From contig NZ_BCWP01000025.1 of the NCBI RefSeq assembly GCF_001592265.1, forward strand, positions 1-59,483: a DNA stretch of 59,483 bases. The letters are read 5' to 3'. Position numbers and translations under genes: made by a program. Every line of letters starts with the position of its first letter. Position 1 is the stretch's first letter. Shown piece after piece: positions 34,924 through 43,594 of this stretch. The stretch is from Curvibacter delicatus NBRC 14919. GTDB taxonomy: Bacteria; Pseudomonadota; Gammaproteobacteria; Burkholderiales; Burkholderiaceae_C. The notes below the pieces were generated by a model. It saw only the letters and a list, made by a program, of their open reading frames with translations. It searched no databases and was not told the DNA's origin.

Positions 34924-36027
34924 TCAGGCTTTTTGCGCGAACTGCCAGGCCATCTGGGCCAGCGGCCGTGCGCCGGCGGCGGATTTCTGCGCCTGGGCGC
35001 TGGAGGCAGTGCCGTTTTCCACCCGCTTGGCGATGCCCTGCAGGATGGCGGCGATGCGGAACATGTTGTAGGCCATGTAGAAGTTCCAGTCGGCCTTGAG
35101 GGCTTCGGGCGTGGCCAGGCTGGTGCGTTCGCAGTAGAGGCGGATGTACTCGTCCTCGCCCGGGATGCCCAGGCTCTTGAAGTCGAGCCCGCCGATGCCG
35201 CGGAATGCACCCGGCGGGATGTGCCAGGCCATGCAGTGGTAGCTGAAGTCGGCCAGCGGGTGGCCCAGGGTGGAGAGTTCCCAGTCCAGCACCGCCAGCA
35301 CGCGCGGCTCGGTGGGGTGGAACATCAGGTTGTCGAGCCGGTAGTCGCCGTGCACGATGCTGACCATGGCTTCGTCGCGCGCACCGGCCGGGATGTGGGC
35401 CGGCAGCCACTGGATCAGCTGCTCCATCTCGGGGATCGGCTGCGACATCGGGCCGGCACCATCGGCCGAGGCCTGGTACTGCTTGCTCCAGCGGCCGATC
35501 TGGCGTTCGAAATAATTGCCGGGTTTGCCGTAGTTGGCGAGGCCACGCTCGGCGAACTTGACGCGGTGCAGGGCGGCAATGACGCGGTTCATCTCGTTGT
35601 AGATGGCCGTGCGCTCGGCCGGCGTCATGCCGGGCAGCGACTGGTCCCACAGCACGCGCCCCTCCATGAACTCCATGATGTAGAAGGCGCGGCCGATGAC
35701 CGACTCGTCTTCGCACAGGCAGTACATGCGCGGCACCGGCACTTCGGTGCCGTACAGGCCGCTCATCACGGCGTATTCGCGCTCGATGGCATGCGCCGAG
35801 GGCAGCAGCTTGGCCACCGGCCCCGGCTTGGCGCGCATGACGTAGCTGCGGCTGGGCGTGATGAGCTTGTAGGTCGGGTTGGACTGGCCGCCCTTGAAGG
35901 CTTCTACGCTCAGCGGGCCGACAAAGCCTTCGAGATTGCTTGTCAGCCAGGATTGGAGCGCCGCCACGTCAAAGGCGTGGGAGGCCGGAACGGGACGGGT
36001 GCCGACGAAATGGTCAAAGTCACTCAT
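34924..36027 (-). CDS. APH-family phosphotransferase (ACAD10/11 kinase-like)
   Basis: This 367-aa protein has the aminoglycoside/choline kinase fold: a glycine-rich-like FKGGQSNPTYKL segment (about 45-56), the Lys-bearing YVMRAKPGPVAKLLPSAH, the Brenner motif VHGDYRLDNLMF and the metal-binding VLDWELSTLGHPLADF. It lies between a Crp/Fnr regulator (21 nt upstream) and the acyl-CoA dehydrogenase gene, in the same direction. In this pairing it is expected to phosphorylate hydroxyacyl-CoA substrates, not antibiotics. The start is placed at the ATG at 36027; the ribosome-binding site is poor. Confidence 0.92.
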   Translation of the reverse strand: MSDFDHFVGTRPVPASHAFDVAALQSWLTSNLEGFVGPLSVEAFKGGQSNPTYKLITPSRSYVMRAKPGPVAKLLPSAHAIEREYAVMSGLYGTEVPVPRMYCLCEDESVIGRAFYIMEFMEGRVLWDQSLPGMTPAERTAIYNEMNRVIAALHRVKFAERGLANYGKPGNYFERQIGRWSKQYQASADGAGPMSQPIPEMEQLIQWLPAHIPAGARDEAMVSIVHGDYRLDNLMFHPTEPRVLAVLDWELSTLGHPLADFSYHCMAWHIPPGAFRGIGGLDFKSLGIPGEDEYIRLYCERTSLATPEALKADWNFYMAYNMFRIAAILQGIAKRVENGTASSAQAQKSAAGARPLAQMAWQFAQKA

Positions 36028-36048
36028 GGTCAAGGAGGCGGGAAGCTT

Positions 36049-36768
36049 TTAATGGTCGGATTCAATGATGCGCATCAGTGCATCGCGGTCGCGGATGACC
36101 AGGCCGCCCGGCTCGATACGGATCGCTTCCTCGCGTTCCATCGCCTTGAGTTCCTGGTTGACGCGCTGGCGCGAGGCCCCCAGCAGCTGGGCCAGTTCCT
36201 CCTGAGCCAGTTGCAGGCCGATGCGTGTTTCGCTGCCATCGCTGAGCGAAGGAACGCCATAGCTGCGCAACAGGTGCACGAGTTGCTTGGCCAGCCGCGC
36301 GCGCAAGGGCAGGGTGTTGAGGTCCTCCACCAGGCCGTAGAGCTGGCGGATGCGCCGCGCATGCAGACGCAGCAGCGCTTCGTAGAGCTCGACATGGTTG
36401 GCGAGGATTTTCTTGAAGTCGGCCTTGGCAACGCACAGCGTGGTGGTGTCGCCATGCGCATAGGCATCGTGTGTGCGCCGGTCGCCGTCGAAGATCGACA
36501 CATCGCCGAACCAGACGCCCGGCTCGACGTAGGTCAGCGTGACCTGCTTGCCCGAGATCGAGGTCGAGCTGACGCGTACCGCACCTCTGGCGCAGGCCAC
36601 CCAATCCTCGGGGGGCTCGCCGCGGGCACAGATCAGGTCGCCGTCTTTGTAGCGTTTGACGTAGGCGCATCGAAGGATGTCGTGTCGCAGTGAAGGTGAC
36701 AGGGTTGAAAACCAGCGACCAGCGTTGATGGCTGATCGTTCCTCGATGGTAAGAATCGGGTCGTCCAT
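36049..36768 (-). CDS. Crp/Fnr-family transcriptional regulator
   Basis: The 239-aa protein has a cyclic-nucleotide-binding beta-roll (about 20-140, with GDLICARGEPPEDWVA and FGDVSIFDGDRRTHDAYA) and a C-terminal winged helix-turn-helix (about 155-235, LAQEELAQLLGASRQRVNQEL). There are no FNR-type N-terminal cysteines for an Fe-S cluster. It is the first gene of a three-gene unit with the kinase and dehydrogenase and is likely their local regulator. The effector is unknown. Confidence 0.92.
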   Translation of the reverse strand: MDDPILTIEERSAINAGRWFSTLSPSLRHDILRCAYVKRYKDGDLICARGEPPEDWVACARGAVRVSSTSISGKQVTLTYVEPGVWFGDVSIFDGDRRTHDAYAHGDTTTLCVAKADFKKILANHVELYEALLRLHARRIRQLYGLVEDLNTLPLRARLAKQLVHLLRSYGVPSLSDGSETRIGLQLAQEELAQLLGASRQRVNQELKAMEREEAIRIEPGGLVIRDRDALMRIIESDH

Positions 36769-36881
36769 GGACTGTCTTTTGGGTGACTGAAAACAGGTCC
36801 ATTGTCGCGCGCGGGACGGCCCGGCCGACTAGGGGTTGTCACCTGTGCGTCTGCGACGGCAACACAGGTGAATGCAGCGGC

Positions 36882-37661
36882 TCAGTCGTAGCGTGGTGTC
36901 TGCTTGGCCAGGAAGGCTGTGATGCCGATGCCGGCATTGGCATGGTGCAGGTTGCGCACGAAATGATCGCGCTCCAGCGCCAGCTGGCGCGTCAGCGAAT
37001 TGCCGGCGGCTTCGTTGACCAGCTCCTTGATGCTGGCCAGGGTGTTGGGTGCGCGGGCATTGAGTTTTTCCGCCAGCGCCAGGGCATCGTCCAGCGCCTG
37101 GCCGGGCTGGGCAACGCGGTTGACCAGGCCCAGCGTGTGCAGGCGCTCGGCGCTGATGCGTTCGCCGCACAGCAGCAACTCGTTCACCAGTTGGCGCGGC
37201 AGGGCCTGCGCCAGGCTCCAACTGGCGCCGCCATCGGGCGAAAGCGCCACGTTGCTATAGGCCATGACGAACACCGCGTCGCTGGCGGCGACGATGAAGT
37301 CGCAGGCCAGCGCCAGAGAGAAGCCGGCGCCAGCCGCCGCGCCTTCGACGGCAGCGACCACCGGCTTGGGGAAGGTGCGGATGGCCTCGATCCAGTTGTG
37401 CAAGCCCTCGATGCTTTCGGCCTGCACAGATGGTTCCTGCTGGCGGTTGTCCTGCAGGCGCTGCAGATTGCCGCCCGCTGAAAACAGCGCGCCTTCACCG
37501 GTGATGACGACGCTCCTGATCTCGGGATTGGTCTCGGCCACATTCAGCGCCTCGACACCGGCGGCATACATGGCGGGGCCGAGTGCGTTGCGCTGGCCCG
37601 GGTTGGAGAGGGTCAGCACCATGGTGCGGCCCTGGCTGGTGCTGTGGAGTTGTGCGCTCAT
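36882..37661 (-). CDS. Enoyl-CoA hydratase/isomerase, PaaG-like crotonase
   Basis: This 259-aa crotonase has the first oxyanion-hole segment (FSAGGNL) and the second (VEGAAAGAGFSLALACD). The position of the first catalytic glutamate of classical hydratases is not Glu here, and the second is Asp in SPDGGAS. That favours a PaaG-type isomerase over a standard hydratase. A GGAGG ribosome-binding site lies about 10 nt upstream. It stands between the PaaH-like dehydrogenase and the Crp gene in the same orientation, suggesting a shared beta-oxidation-like pathway. Confidence 0.9.
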   Translation of the reverse strand: MSAQLHSTSQGRTMVLTLSNPGQRNALGPAMYAAGVEALNVAETNPEIRSVVITGEGALFSAGGNLQRLQDNRQQEPSVQAESIEGLHNWIEAIRTFPKPVVAAVEGAAAGAGFSLALACDFIVAASDAVFVMAYSNVALSPDGGASWSLAQALPRQLVNELLLCGERISAERLHTLGLVNRVAQPGQALDDALALAEKLNARAPNTLASIKELVNEAAGNSLTRQLALERDHFVRNLHHANAGIGITAFLAKQTPRYD

Positions 37662-37748
37662 GAATAGGTAACCTCCGCGCGGCGCGCTATGGAATTCGCC
37701 TTGGGAACGGCCCGGCGGCTTGTCGAGTGTCGCATGTCTGGGGCCGGT

Positions 37749-39269
37749 TCACTCTTCCTCGTGCAGCAGGCTCAGACCGATGGCACCACGCCGGCGCAGC
37801 CAGGGACTGGGGCGGTAGCGCGTGTCGCCATAAACCGTCTGCAGGTTGAACAGCACTTCCAGCACATTGGTCGGGCCGTAGAGGTTGCCCATGGCCAGCG
37901 GCCCCAGCGGGTAGCCCAGGCCGAGCGTGACGGCGGTTTCCAGATCGGCGGGGGTGCAGATGCGCTGCTGGCAGATGTCGGTGGCGATGTTGACGATGGT
38001 GGCCACCACGCGCTGCGTCACGAAGCCGCCGCTGTCGCGGATCACGCTCACCGCCTTGCCGTCGCGTGCGAACAGGGCGTGGGCGGCATCGCGCATGTCG
38101 GCACGGGTGGCCGGGTTCGTGGCCAGCACGCGGCGCTTGGTGGCTGCATCGTCGATCAGCATGTCGATGCCGACCGTGCGCGCCGGGTCGAGCCGCTCCA
38201 CCACCGCCACGGTGGTGACGTCGAAGCCGAGCGGTGCAACCAAGGTCAGTGCCTGCATCGAAGGCGACTGGCCGGTCTCGATCTTCGCGCCCAGGTCCTT
38301 CAGCAGCTGCAGCAGTTCGGCGCGGCGTGCGGCGCGCGGCGAGACCCAGACCGGCGGCATCTCGGCCACCTGCGGCACCGGTGGTTCCGGGGCAACCTGG
38401 GCCACGTTGTTCTCATAGCGGTAGAAGCCTTCGCCCGTCTTGCGGCCGAGCACGCCGCCGGCCAGGCGCTGTGCCGTGATGACGCTGGGGCGGTAGCGTG
38501 CTTCTTCGTAGTACTGGTGGTAGATCGACTCCATCACCGGGTGTGAGACGTCGAGCGCGGTCAGGTCCATCAGCTCGAAGGGGCCGAGCTTGAAGCCGAC
38601 CTGGTCGCGCAGGATGCGGTCGATGGTGGCGAAGTCGGCCACGCCCTCGCTGACGATGCGCAGCGCCTCGGTGCCGTAACCGCGGCCGGCGTGGTTGACG
38701 ATGAAACCGGGCGTGTCCTGCGCCGTCACCGGCGTGTGGCCCATCTGGCGGGCGTACTCGCTCAAGGCGGTGCAGACGGCCGGCGCGGTCTTGAGGCCGG
38801 CGATGACCTCCACCACCTTCATCAGCGGCACCGGGTTGAAGAAGTGGTAACCCGCCACGCGCTGCGGATGCTTGAGCTTGGCGGCAATGGCGGTGATGGA
38901 CAGCGAGGAGGTGTTGCTGGCCAGCACGGCTTCCGGGCGCACGATCTCTTCGAGCTGGGCAAACAGCGCGGCCTTGACTTCGAGCTTCTCGACGATGGCT
39001 TCCACCACCAGGTCGCAGCTGGCCAGATCGGTCAGTGCGTTGGCACTTTGCAGGCGCGCCTTGCAGGCAGCGACGGTCGCTGCGTCCATGCGGCCTTTGT
39101 CCTGCAGCTTGTCCCACTGGCTGGCGATGGCCTGTTGGGCGGCGGCCATGGCCGCGGGCTGGGTGTCGTAAAGGGTGACGGTGCTGCCAGCCTGGGCGGC
39201 AATCTGGGCAATGCCCCGGCCCATGGCGCCGGTGCCGACGACGGCGATGTGTGCGTAGACAGGTTTCAT
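37749..39269 (-). CDS. 3-hydroxyacyl-CoA dehydrogenase, PaaH-like
   Basis: This 506-aa enzyme has an N-terminal Rossmann fold with VVGTGAMGRGIA (GxGxxG near residues 11-16), the catalytic-histidine region GYHFFNPVPLMKVVEVI, and two C-terminal 3HCDH domains (about 190-285 and 400-495). It oxidises 3-hydroxyacyl-CoA with NAD. The length and duplicated C-terminal domain match the PaaH/PaaC type. A GGGAGA element lies 10 nt upstream. The PaaG-like gene follows after 87 nt. Confidence 0.94.
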   Translation of the reverse strand: MKPVYAHIAVVGTGAMGRGIAQIAAQAGSTVTLYDTQPAAMAAAQQAIASQWDKLQDKGRMDAATVAACKARLQSANALTDLASCDLVVEAIVEKLEVKAALFAQLEEIVRPEAVLASNTSSLSITAIAAKLKHPQRVAGYHFFNPVPLMKVVEVIAGLKTAPAVCTALSEYARQMGHTPVTAQDTPGFIVNHAGRGYGTEALRIVSEGVADFATIDRILRDQVGFKLGPFELMDLTALDVSHPVMESIYHQYYEEARYRPSVITAQRLAGGVLGRKTGEGFYRYENNVAQVAPEPPVPQVAEMPPVWVSPRAARRAELLQLLKDLGAKIETGQSPSMQALTLVAPLGFDVTTVAVVERLDPARTVGIDMLIDDAATKRRVLATNPATRADMRDAAHALFARDGKAVSVIRDSGGFVTQRVVATIVNIATDICQQRICTPADLETAVTLGLGYPLGPLAMGNLYGPTNVLEVLFNLQTVYGDTRYRPSPWLRRRGAIGLSLLHEEE

Positions 39270-39426
39270 GCTGGAATTATCTCCCGGCCTTCAAATGCTG
39301 CCGAGTCACCTGCCGGACTATGATGCGGCCAGCCATCGGCGAGACTCGGGTGGCTGAAGAATTCCATTCACTTGCATCCGGGCATGGAACAACAAGCCGG
39401 GTGTACCAACAACTTCTGGAGACATC

Positions 39427-40092
39427 ATGACTTTGAAATTGTGCGGCTTCTCCGCCAGCAACTACTACAACAAGATCAAGCTGCAACTGCTGGAGAAAGA
39501 GGTTCCTTTTGTCGAGGAACTGGTCTGGACCGGTCATACCGAGGCCTTGCTGGTGGACCGCTCGCCCATGGGCAAGGTGCCGTTCCTGGACACGCCGCAC
39601 GGCCCGATCTCCGAGTCGGGTGCCTGTGCCGAGTACATCGAGGCGGCCTATCCGCAAAAGCCGCTGCTGCCGGCCGATCCCTATGCCGCGGCCAAGGTGC
39701 GCGAGATCCTGATCTACAGCGAGCTGCATCTGGAGCTGGTGGCACGCAACCTCTACCCGGAAGCCTTTTTCGGCGGCAAGGTGTCGGACGAAGTCAAGGA
39801 GCGCACGCACAAGCTGCTGCTCAAGGGCGTGCATGGTTTTGCCAAGTTGGCCAAGTTCGCGCCCTACATTGCCGGGCCCGAATTCACGCTGGCAGACTGT
39901 GCTGCCGTGGCGCACCTGCCGCTCGTGTCCAGCGCCAGCAAGATCATCTACGGTGAGGACGTGCTGGCCGCGCTGCCGGTGCGCGACTATGTCAAGAAGA
40001 TGGGCGAGCGCCCCAGCATGCAGACCGTCAATGCCGACCGCAAGAGCAGCACCGAGCAGATGATGGCGCTGCGCGCGAAGAAAACCGCCTGA
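39427..40092 (+). CDS. Glutathione S-transferase family protein
   Basis: This 221-aa GST has an N-terminal thioredoxin fold with SASNYYNKIKLQLLEKEVPF, the cis-Pro and Ser/Glu motif (GKVPFLDT, SESGACAEYI), and an all-helical C-terminal domain with FTLADCAAVAHLP. It is divergent from the PaaH-like gene and convergent with the MFS gene (15 nt). The substrate is unknown. Confidence 0.92.
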   Translation: MTLKLCGFSASNYYNKIKLQLLEKEVPFVEELVWTGHTEALLVDRSPMGKVPFLDTPHGPISESGACAEYIEAAYPQKPLLPADPYAAAKVREILIYSELHLELVARNLYPEAFFGGKVSDEVKERTHKLLLKGVHGFAKLAKFAPYIAGPEFTLADCAAVAHLPLVSSASKIIYGEDVLAALPVRDYVKKMGERPSMQTVNADRKSSTEQMMALRAKKTA

Positions 40093-40107
40093 GCGGACGG
40101 TGGGCGC

Positions 40108-41298
40108 TCAGCTGCCCTGGCCTGCTGTCTGGCTCCGGGCGGCCCGCGTGGCCAGCCAGCTGGTCAGCAGGGCCAGGCTCATGCCGGCCAACCCGGCCCA
40201 GTGCAGCATGGACATCCGGTCATGGGCGATCAGCCAGCCACCGCTGGCGGCGCCAAGGGCCTGGCCGGCATAGATGGCCGAGGTGTTGAGGGCAATCGAG
40301 CCCGACGCGAGCGCCGGTGACATACCGGACAGCCGGGCCTGCTGCGCCGAATTGGCGGCAAAGCAGCCCAAGGCCCAGGGCACCAGCACCAGTGCCGTGA
40401 GCAGCAGGTTGCTGCCCAGTGGCCAGAGGGCCAGACTCAAGGCCATGCCACCCATGGACAGCATCACGGCGCGCGAGGCGCCGAGCCGGTCGATGTGGCG
40501 CGATACCCAGAGGTTGCCGGCAAAGCCGAAGGCGCCGAACCAGGCGAACATCAGGCTCAACTGCAGCGGCGTGACGTCGAACAGGGCTTTCAGATACGGC
40601 GCCAGATAGGCAAACTGGACGAATTGGCCGGCGGAGAACAGGGCCGTCACGGCCACGCACAGCATGAGCGGACGCGACTGCAGCGTTTCGCGCCAGGCGC
40701 CCAGGGAGAAGGCGGGGGGCTTCACGCCATCGGGCATGACGCGCCAGACCCAGAGGGCGCTGGTAAAACTCAGCAGGCCAACCCCGACAAAGGCCGCCCG
40801 CCAGCCCAGCGTGCCACCGATCCAGGCTCCCAGCGGCATGCCGAGCACCGAAGCGACGGACCAGCCCAGGAAGACCAGGCTGATGGCCCGGCCCCGTTGC
40901 GAGGCCGGCACGAGTTGCCCGATGCAGGCCGCCGCCTGTGGCGTGAAGATGGCAGGTGAAATGACGCTGAGCACGCGCACCACCAGCAGGGACGAGAAGC
41001 CCGGCATGGTGGCGCTCAGCAGATGCATGAGACCGTACCAGAGCAGGGACAGGGCCAGCAGGCGTTTGCGGTCCCACTGGGCTACCAGCGTGGCGAGCAG
41101 GGGCGCGCCCAGGCACATCATCAGGGCGGCGGCGGAAATCAGCTGGCCGGCCACCGGGACCGGAACCTCCAGCGAGTGGCTGATGTCATTGAGCGTGCCG
41201 GGCACGATCATCACCCCGGTGCCGATGATGAAGTTGCCGGCCATCAGCGCCCACAACGCGGCAGGCAGGGCGGGGGCGTGGCGTGGCAACTCCGGCAT
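40108..41298 (-). CDS. MFS transporter, DHA1-like
   Basis: This 396-aa protein has about 12 predicted membrane helices in two halves. The loop between TM2 and TM3 carries a variant of the MFS motif A, and TM5 has SVLGMPLGAWIGGTLGWRAAF, a drug/proton antiporter-like signature. It probably exports small molecules such as sugars or drugs, but the substrate cannot be assigned. It begins 15 nt after the hydroxyacid dehydrogenase gene stops, in the same direction, so they may share a transcript. Confidence 0.9.
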   Translation of the reverse strand: MPELPRHAPALPAALWALMAGNFIIGTGVMIVPGTLNDISHSLEVPVPVAGQLISAAALMMCLGAPLLATLVAQWDRKRLLALSLLWYGLMHLLSATMPGFSSLLVVRVLSVISPAIFTPQAAACIGQLVPASQRGRAISLVFLGWSVASVLGMPLGAWIGGTLGWRAAFVGVGLLSFTSALWVWRVMPDGVKPPAFSLGAWRETLQSRPLMLCVAVTALFSAGQFVQFAYLAPYLKALFDVTPLQLSLMFAWFGAFGFAGNLWVSRHIDRLGASRAVMLSMGGMALSLALWPLGSNLLLTALVLVPWALGCFAANSAQQARLSGMSPALASGSIALNTSAIYAGQALGAASGGWLIAHDRMSMLHWAGLAGMSLALLTSWLATRAARSQTAGQGS

Positions 41299-41312
41299 GG
41301 GCGTGCAGCGGC

Positions 41313-42320
41313 TCAGCGCCGGACCTGCAGTGCGCCAGGATTCACGATGTTGGTCGGCGTGCCCTTGATGAAATTGACCACGTTGTCGAAGGCGGCGCCG
41401 AAGTACATCTCGTAGCTTTCCTGCTCGACGTAGCCGATGTGGGGCGTGCAGATGCAGTTTTCCAGCCGCAGCAGGGCCTGGCCCTGCAGAATGGGTTCGT
41501 TCTCGTACACGTCGACCGCGGCCATGCCGGGACGGCCGCGGTTGAGGGCGCCGATCAGTGCGTCGGGCTCGACCAGTTCGGCGCGCGAGGTGTTGACAAA
41601 CAGTGCCGTGGTTTTCATGCGTGCCAGATCGTCGGCGGTGACGATGCCACGTGTTTCGTCGTTCAGACGCAGGTGTACGCTGATGACGTCGCTCTGTGCG
41701 AAGAAATCCTCGCGGTTGGCGGCGGCCTCATAGCCGTCCTGCAGCGCTTTCTCGCGCGAGGGCTCACGCCCCCAGATCAGCACGCGCATGCCGAAGGCCC
41801 GGCCGTAACCCGCCAACAATTGGCCGATCTTGCCGTAGCCCCAGATGCCGAGGGTCTTGCCGCGCAACACATTGCCCAGGCCGAAGTTGGGTGGCATGGA
41901 GCCGGCCTTGAGGCCGGACTGCTGCCAGGCACCATGCTTGAGGTTGCCGATGTAATGCGGCAGGCGGCGCATGGCGGCCATGATGAGGGCCCAGGTCAAC
42001 TCGGCAGGCGCAACCGGTGAACCGCTGCCTTCGGCCACGGCAATGCCGCGTTCGGTGCAGGCGGCAATGTCGATGTGGCCGCCGACGCGGCCGGTCTGGG
42101 CAATGAGCTTGAGTCGCGGCAGTTTCTCGACCAGGGCGCGCGTGATGTGGGTGCGCTCACGGATCAGCACGATGATGTCGGCGTCGCGCAGCCGTACTGA
42201 CAGCTGGCCGATGCCCTTGACGGTGTTGGTATAGACCTTGGCCGGGAAGGCTTCCAGCTTGGTCGCGCATTCGAGCTTGCGAACGGCGTCCTGGTAATCG
42301 TCCAGAATCACAATATTCAT
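41313..42320 (-). CDS. D-2-hydroxyacid dehydrogenase family protein
   Basis: This 335-aa NAD-dependent dehydrogenase has the Rossmann motif GIWGYGKIGQ, the catalytic Arg in NTSRAELVEP, the Glu in YENEPI and the His in CTPHIGYVEQESYE. It may be a phosphoglycerate-dehydrogenase or hydroxypyruvate-reductase relative acting on a small 2-hydroxyacid. Serine biosynthesis is not implied by the context. It lies just downstream of the palindromic element at 42391-42460. Confidence 0.92.
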   Translation of the reverse strand: MNIVILDDYQDAVRKLECATKLEAFPAKVYTNTVKGIGQLSVRLRDADIIVLIRERTHITRALVEKLPRLKLIAQTGRVGGHIDIAACTERGIAVAEGSGSPVAPAELTWALIMAAMRRLPHYIGNLKHGAWQQSGLKAGSMPPNFGLGNVLRGKTLGIWGYGKIGQLLAGYGRAFGMRVLIWGREPSREKALQDGYEAAANREDFFAQSDVISVHLRLNDETRGIVTADDLARMKTTALFVNTSRAELVEPDALIGALNRGRPGMAAVDVYENEPILQGQALLRLENCICTPHIGYVEQESYEMYFGAAFDNVVNFIKGTPTNIVNPGALQVRR

Positions 42321-42390
42321 GACGCTATTGTGCCTGCGAGCTGCAGCGCACGGCGTCAGGTGCGGGTAAAACTGGGCCGCTGAATGTGTT

Positions 42391-42460
42391 AAGGCCTGTT
42401 CACACGCATTTCAAAGTGCGAACGAGGCGAAAACCACGCCAAATGAGTGTGAACAGGTCC
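42391..42460. repeat. 70-nt palindromic intergenic element
   Basis: The outer arms, CCTGTTCACAC-x-CATTT on the left and AAATGAGTGTGAACAGG on the right, pair over about 17 of 20 bp. An inner GGCG/CGCC hairpin lies near 42426-42440. The right arm reaches the stop codon of the 112-aa ORF. The structure looks like a mobile REP/MITE-like element and may act as a transcription stop. I recall similar sequences in other Comamonadaceae but cannot verify that here. Confidence 0.65.
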
Positions 42461-42798
42461 TAGTGTGACGCGGCTTCGCAGGCGGCCAGGCGGTCGAGTT
42501 CGGCGCAGACATCGGCCAGGCGGCCGGAGATCACCATGCGTCCGACCTGGGCCGGCGCCTGGCCGGCTTCCATGATGCGGACAACGCGCAAGGGGCGGCG
42601 CTGCACCAGCCGCGACGGAGCGACATCGCTGCGGTTCAAGCGGCGCTGGCAGGCCGGCAGGGTGTCCAGGCGTGCGGCCGGTGAGGTGCGGGGCTGGGGT
42701 GTGGCTTGGCCCAGAGGCGCGACGGCCGGTGCCAGCCAGCGCAGCAGGCCCTGGAGTGGCGCCCAGGTACGCGGTTCGGCAAAGAAGGCGATGTTCAT
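42460..42798 (-). CDS. Uncharacterised protein downstream of lexA
   Basis: The product is 112 aa with no signal peptide. The N-terminus is MNIAFFAEPRTWAPLQGLLRW, the middle is rich in Pro, Arg and Ala and looks unstructured, and the C-terminus RLADVCAELDRLAACE is helical. The conserved-looking part is RRPLRVVRIMEAGQAPAQVGRMVISGRLADVC. It starts 24 nt after the lexA stop and so is probably an SOS-operon member. I do not know its function. Confidence 0.7.
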   Translation of the reverse strand: MNIAFFAEPRTWAPLQGLLRWLAPAVAPLGQATPQPRTSPAARLDTLPACQRRLNRSDVAPSRLVQRRPLRVVRIMEAGQAPAQVGRMVISGRLADVCAELDRLAACEAASH

Positions 42799-42822
42799 GG
42801 AGGTGCTCTCTTTGTGTGCCGC

Positions 42823-43509
42823 TTACATCAGCATGGTGTTGCGGATCAGGCCGACGGCCAGACCCTCGATTTCAAACGGTTCACCGGGCTCGACCACGAT
42901 GGTCTGGTAATCCGGGTTTTCGGGGTGCAGTTCGATCAGGTGCTTGTTGCGGCGGAAACGCTTGACCGTGACTTCCTCACCCAGGCGGGCCACGACGATC
43001 TGGCCGTTTTTGGCGTCCTTGGTGGCCTGCACCGCCAGCAGATCGCCGTCCATGATGCCGGCGTCGCGCATCGACATGCCGCGCACCTTGAGCAGGTAGT
43101 CGGGTTTGCGCTGGAACAGCGAGTTTTCGACGTAGTAAGTTTGGTCGACATGTTCCTGCGCGAGAATCGGCGAACCGGCAGCCACACGGCCGATCAGGGG
43201 CAGGGCCAGTTGGGCCAGATCGGGCAGAGGCAGGGAGAACTGTTTGATACGGGATTCGTTGATGGAACGCAGGGCATCGCCTTGCAGCCGGATGCCGCGC
43301 GAGGTGCCGCTGACCAGCTCGATCACGCCTTTGCGGGCCAAGGCCTGCAAGTGCTCCTCAGCGGCATTGGCTGACTTGAAGCCCAGCTCGGCGGCAATCT
43401 CGGCACGTGTCGGTGGGGCGCCGGTGCGTGCAATGGCGCTCTGGATCAGGTCCAGGATCTGTTGCTGGCGGGCGGTGAGTTTCACCGGAAACTGGGGCAG
43501 GTCCATCAT
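42823..43509 (-). CDS. lexA: SOS response repressor LexA
   Basis: The 228-aa protein has an N-terminal winged helix (about 10-75, [26 protein letters not shown]) and a C-terminal peptidase domain. The autocleavage site is Ala111-Gly112 in GRVAAGSP, with catalytic Ser146 (VRGMSMRD) and Lys183, 37 residues apart as in E. coli. GAGGAG precedes two consecutive ATGs (43509 and 43506); either may be used. Two LexA boxes lie 34-68 nt upstream, so it is autoregulated. Confidence 0.97.
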   Translation of the reverse strand: MMDLPQFPVKLTARQQQILDLIQSAIARTGAPPTRAEIAAELGFKSANAAEEHLQALARKGVIELVSGTSRGIRLQGDALRSINESRIKQFSLPLPDLAQLALPLIGRVAAGSPILAQEHVDQTYYVENSLFQRKPDYLLKVRGMSMRDAGIMDGDLLAVQATKDAKNGQIVVARLGEEVTVKRFRRNKHLIELHPENPDYQTIVVEPGEPFEIEGLAVGLIRNTMLM

Positions 43510-43542
43510 GATGACTCCTCGTTGGCGGCTGGGCTAAGACTA

Positions 43543-43558
43543 CTGTCTTGATATCCAG
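43543..43558. promoter_or_regulatory. LexA box 1 (CTGTCTTGATATCCAG)
   Basis: CTG-N10-CAG fits the SOS box consensus, with CTGT at one end. It lies 34 nt upstream of the lexA ATG and 19 nt from box 2, on nearly the same helical face. Confidence 0.8.
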
Positions 43559-43561
43559 TAA

Positions 43562-43577
43562 CTGTATTTTTAACCAG
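43562..43577. promoter_or_regulatory. LexA box 2 (CTGTATTTTTAACCAG)
   Basis: CTGTAT-N7-CAG is a good match to the SOS box. It ends 17 nt before the probable GTG start of the divergent asparaginase gene, so LexA bound here could affect both genes. Confidence 0.8.
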
Positions 43578-43594
43578 TTTTTTGGGATTTGCAA

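Noticed and set aside
34924-36027. Aminoglycoside-resistance gene
   Set aside because: The fold is APH-like, but the operon with an ACAD11-type dehydrogenase and the sequence context match the acyl-CoA-linked kinase group.
33700-36693. 997-codon open frame antisense to the dehydrogenase, kinase and Crp genes
   Set aside because: It runs across three well-recognised genes on the opposite strand, with composition typical of shadow frames.
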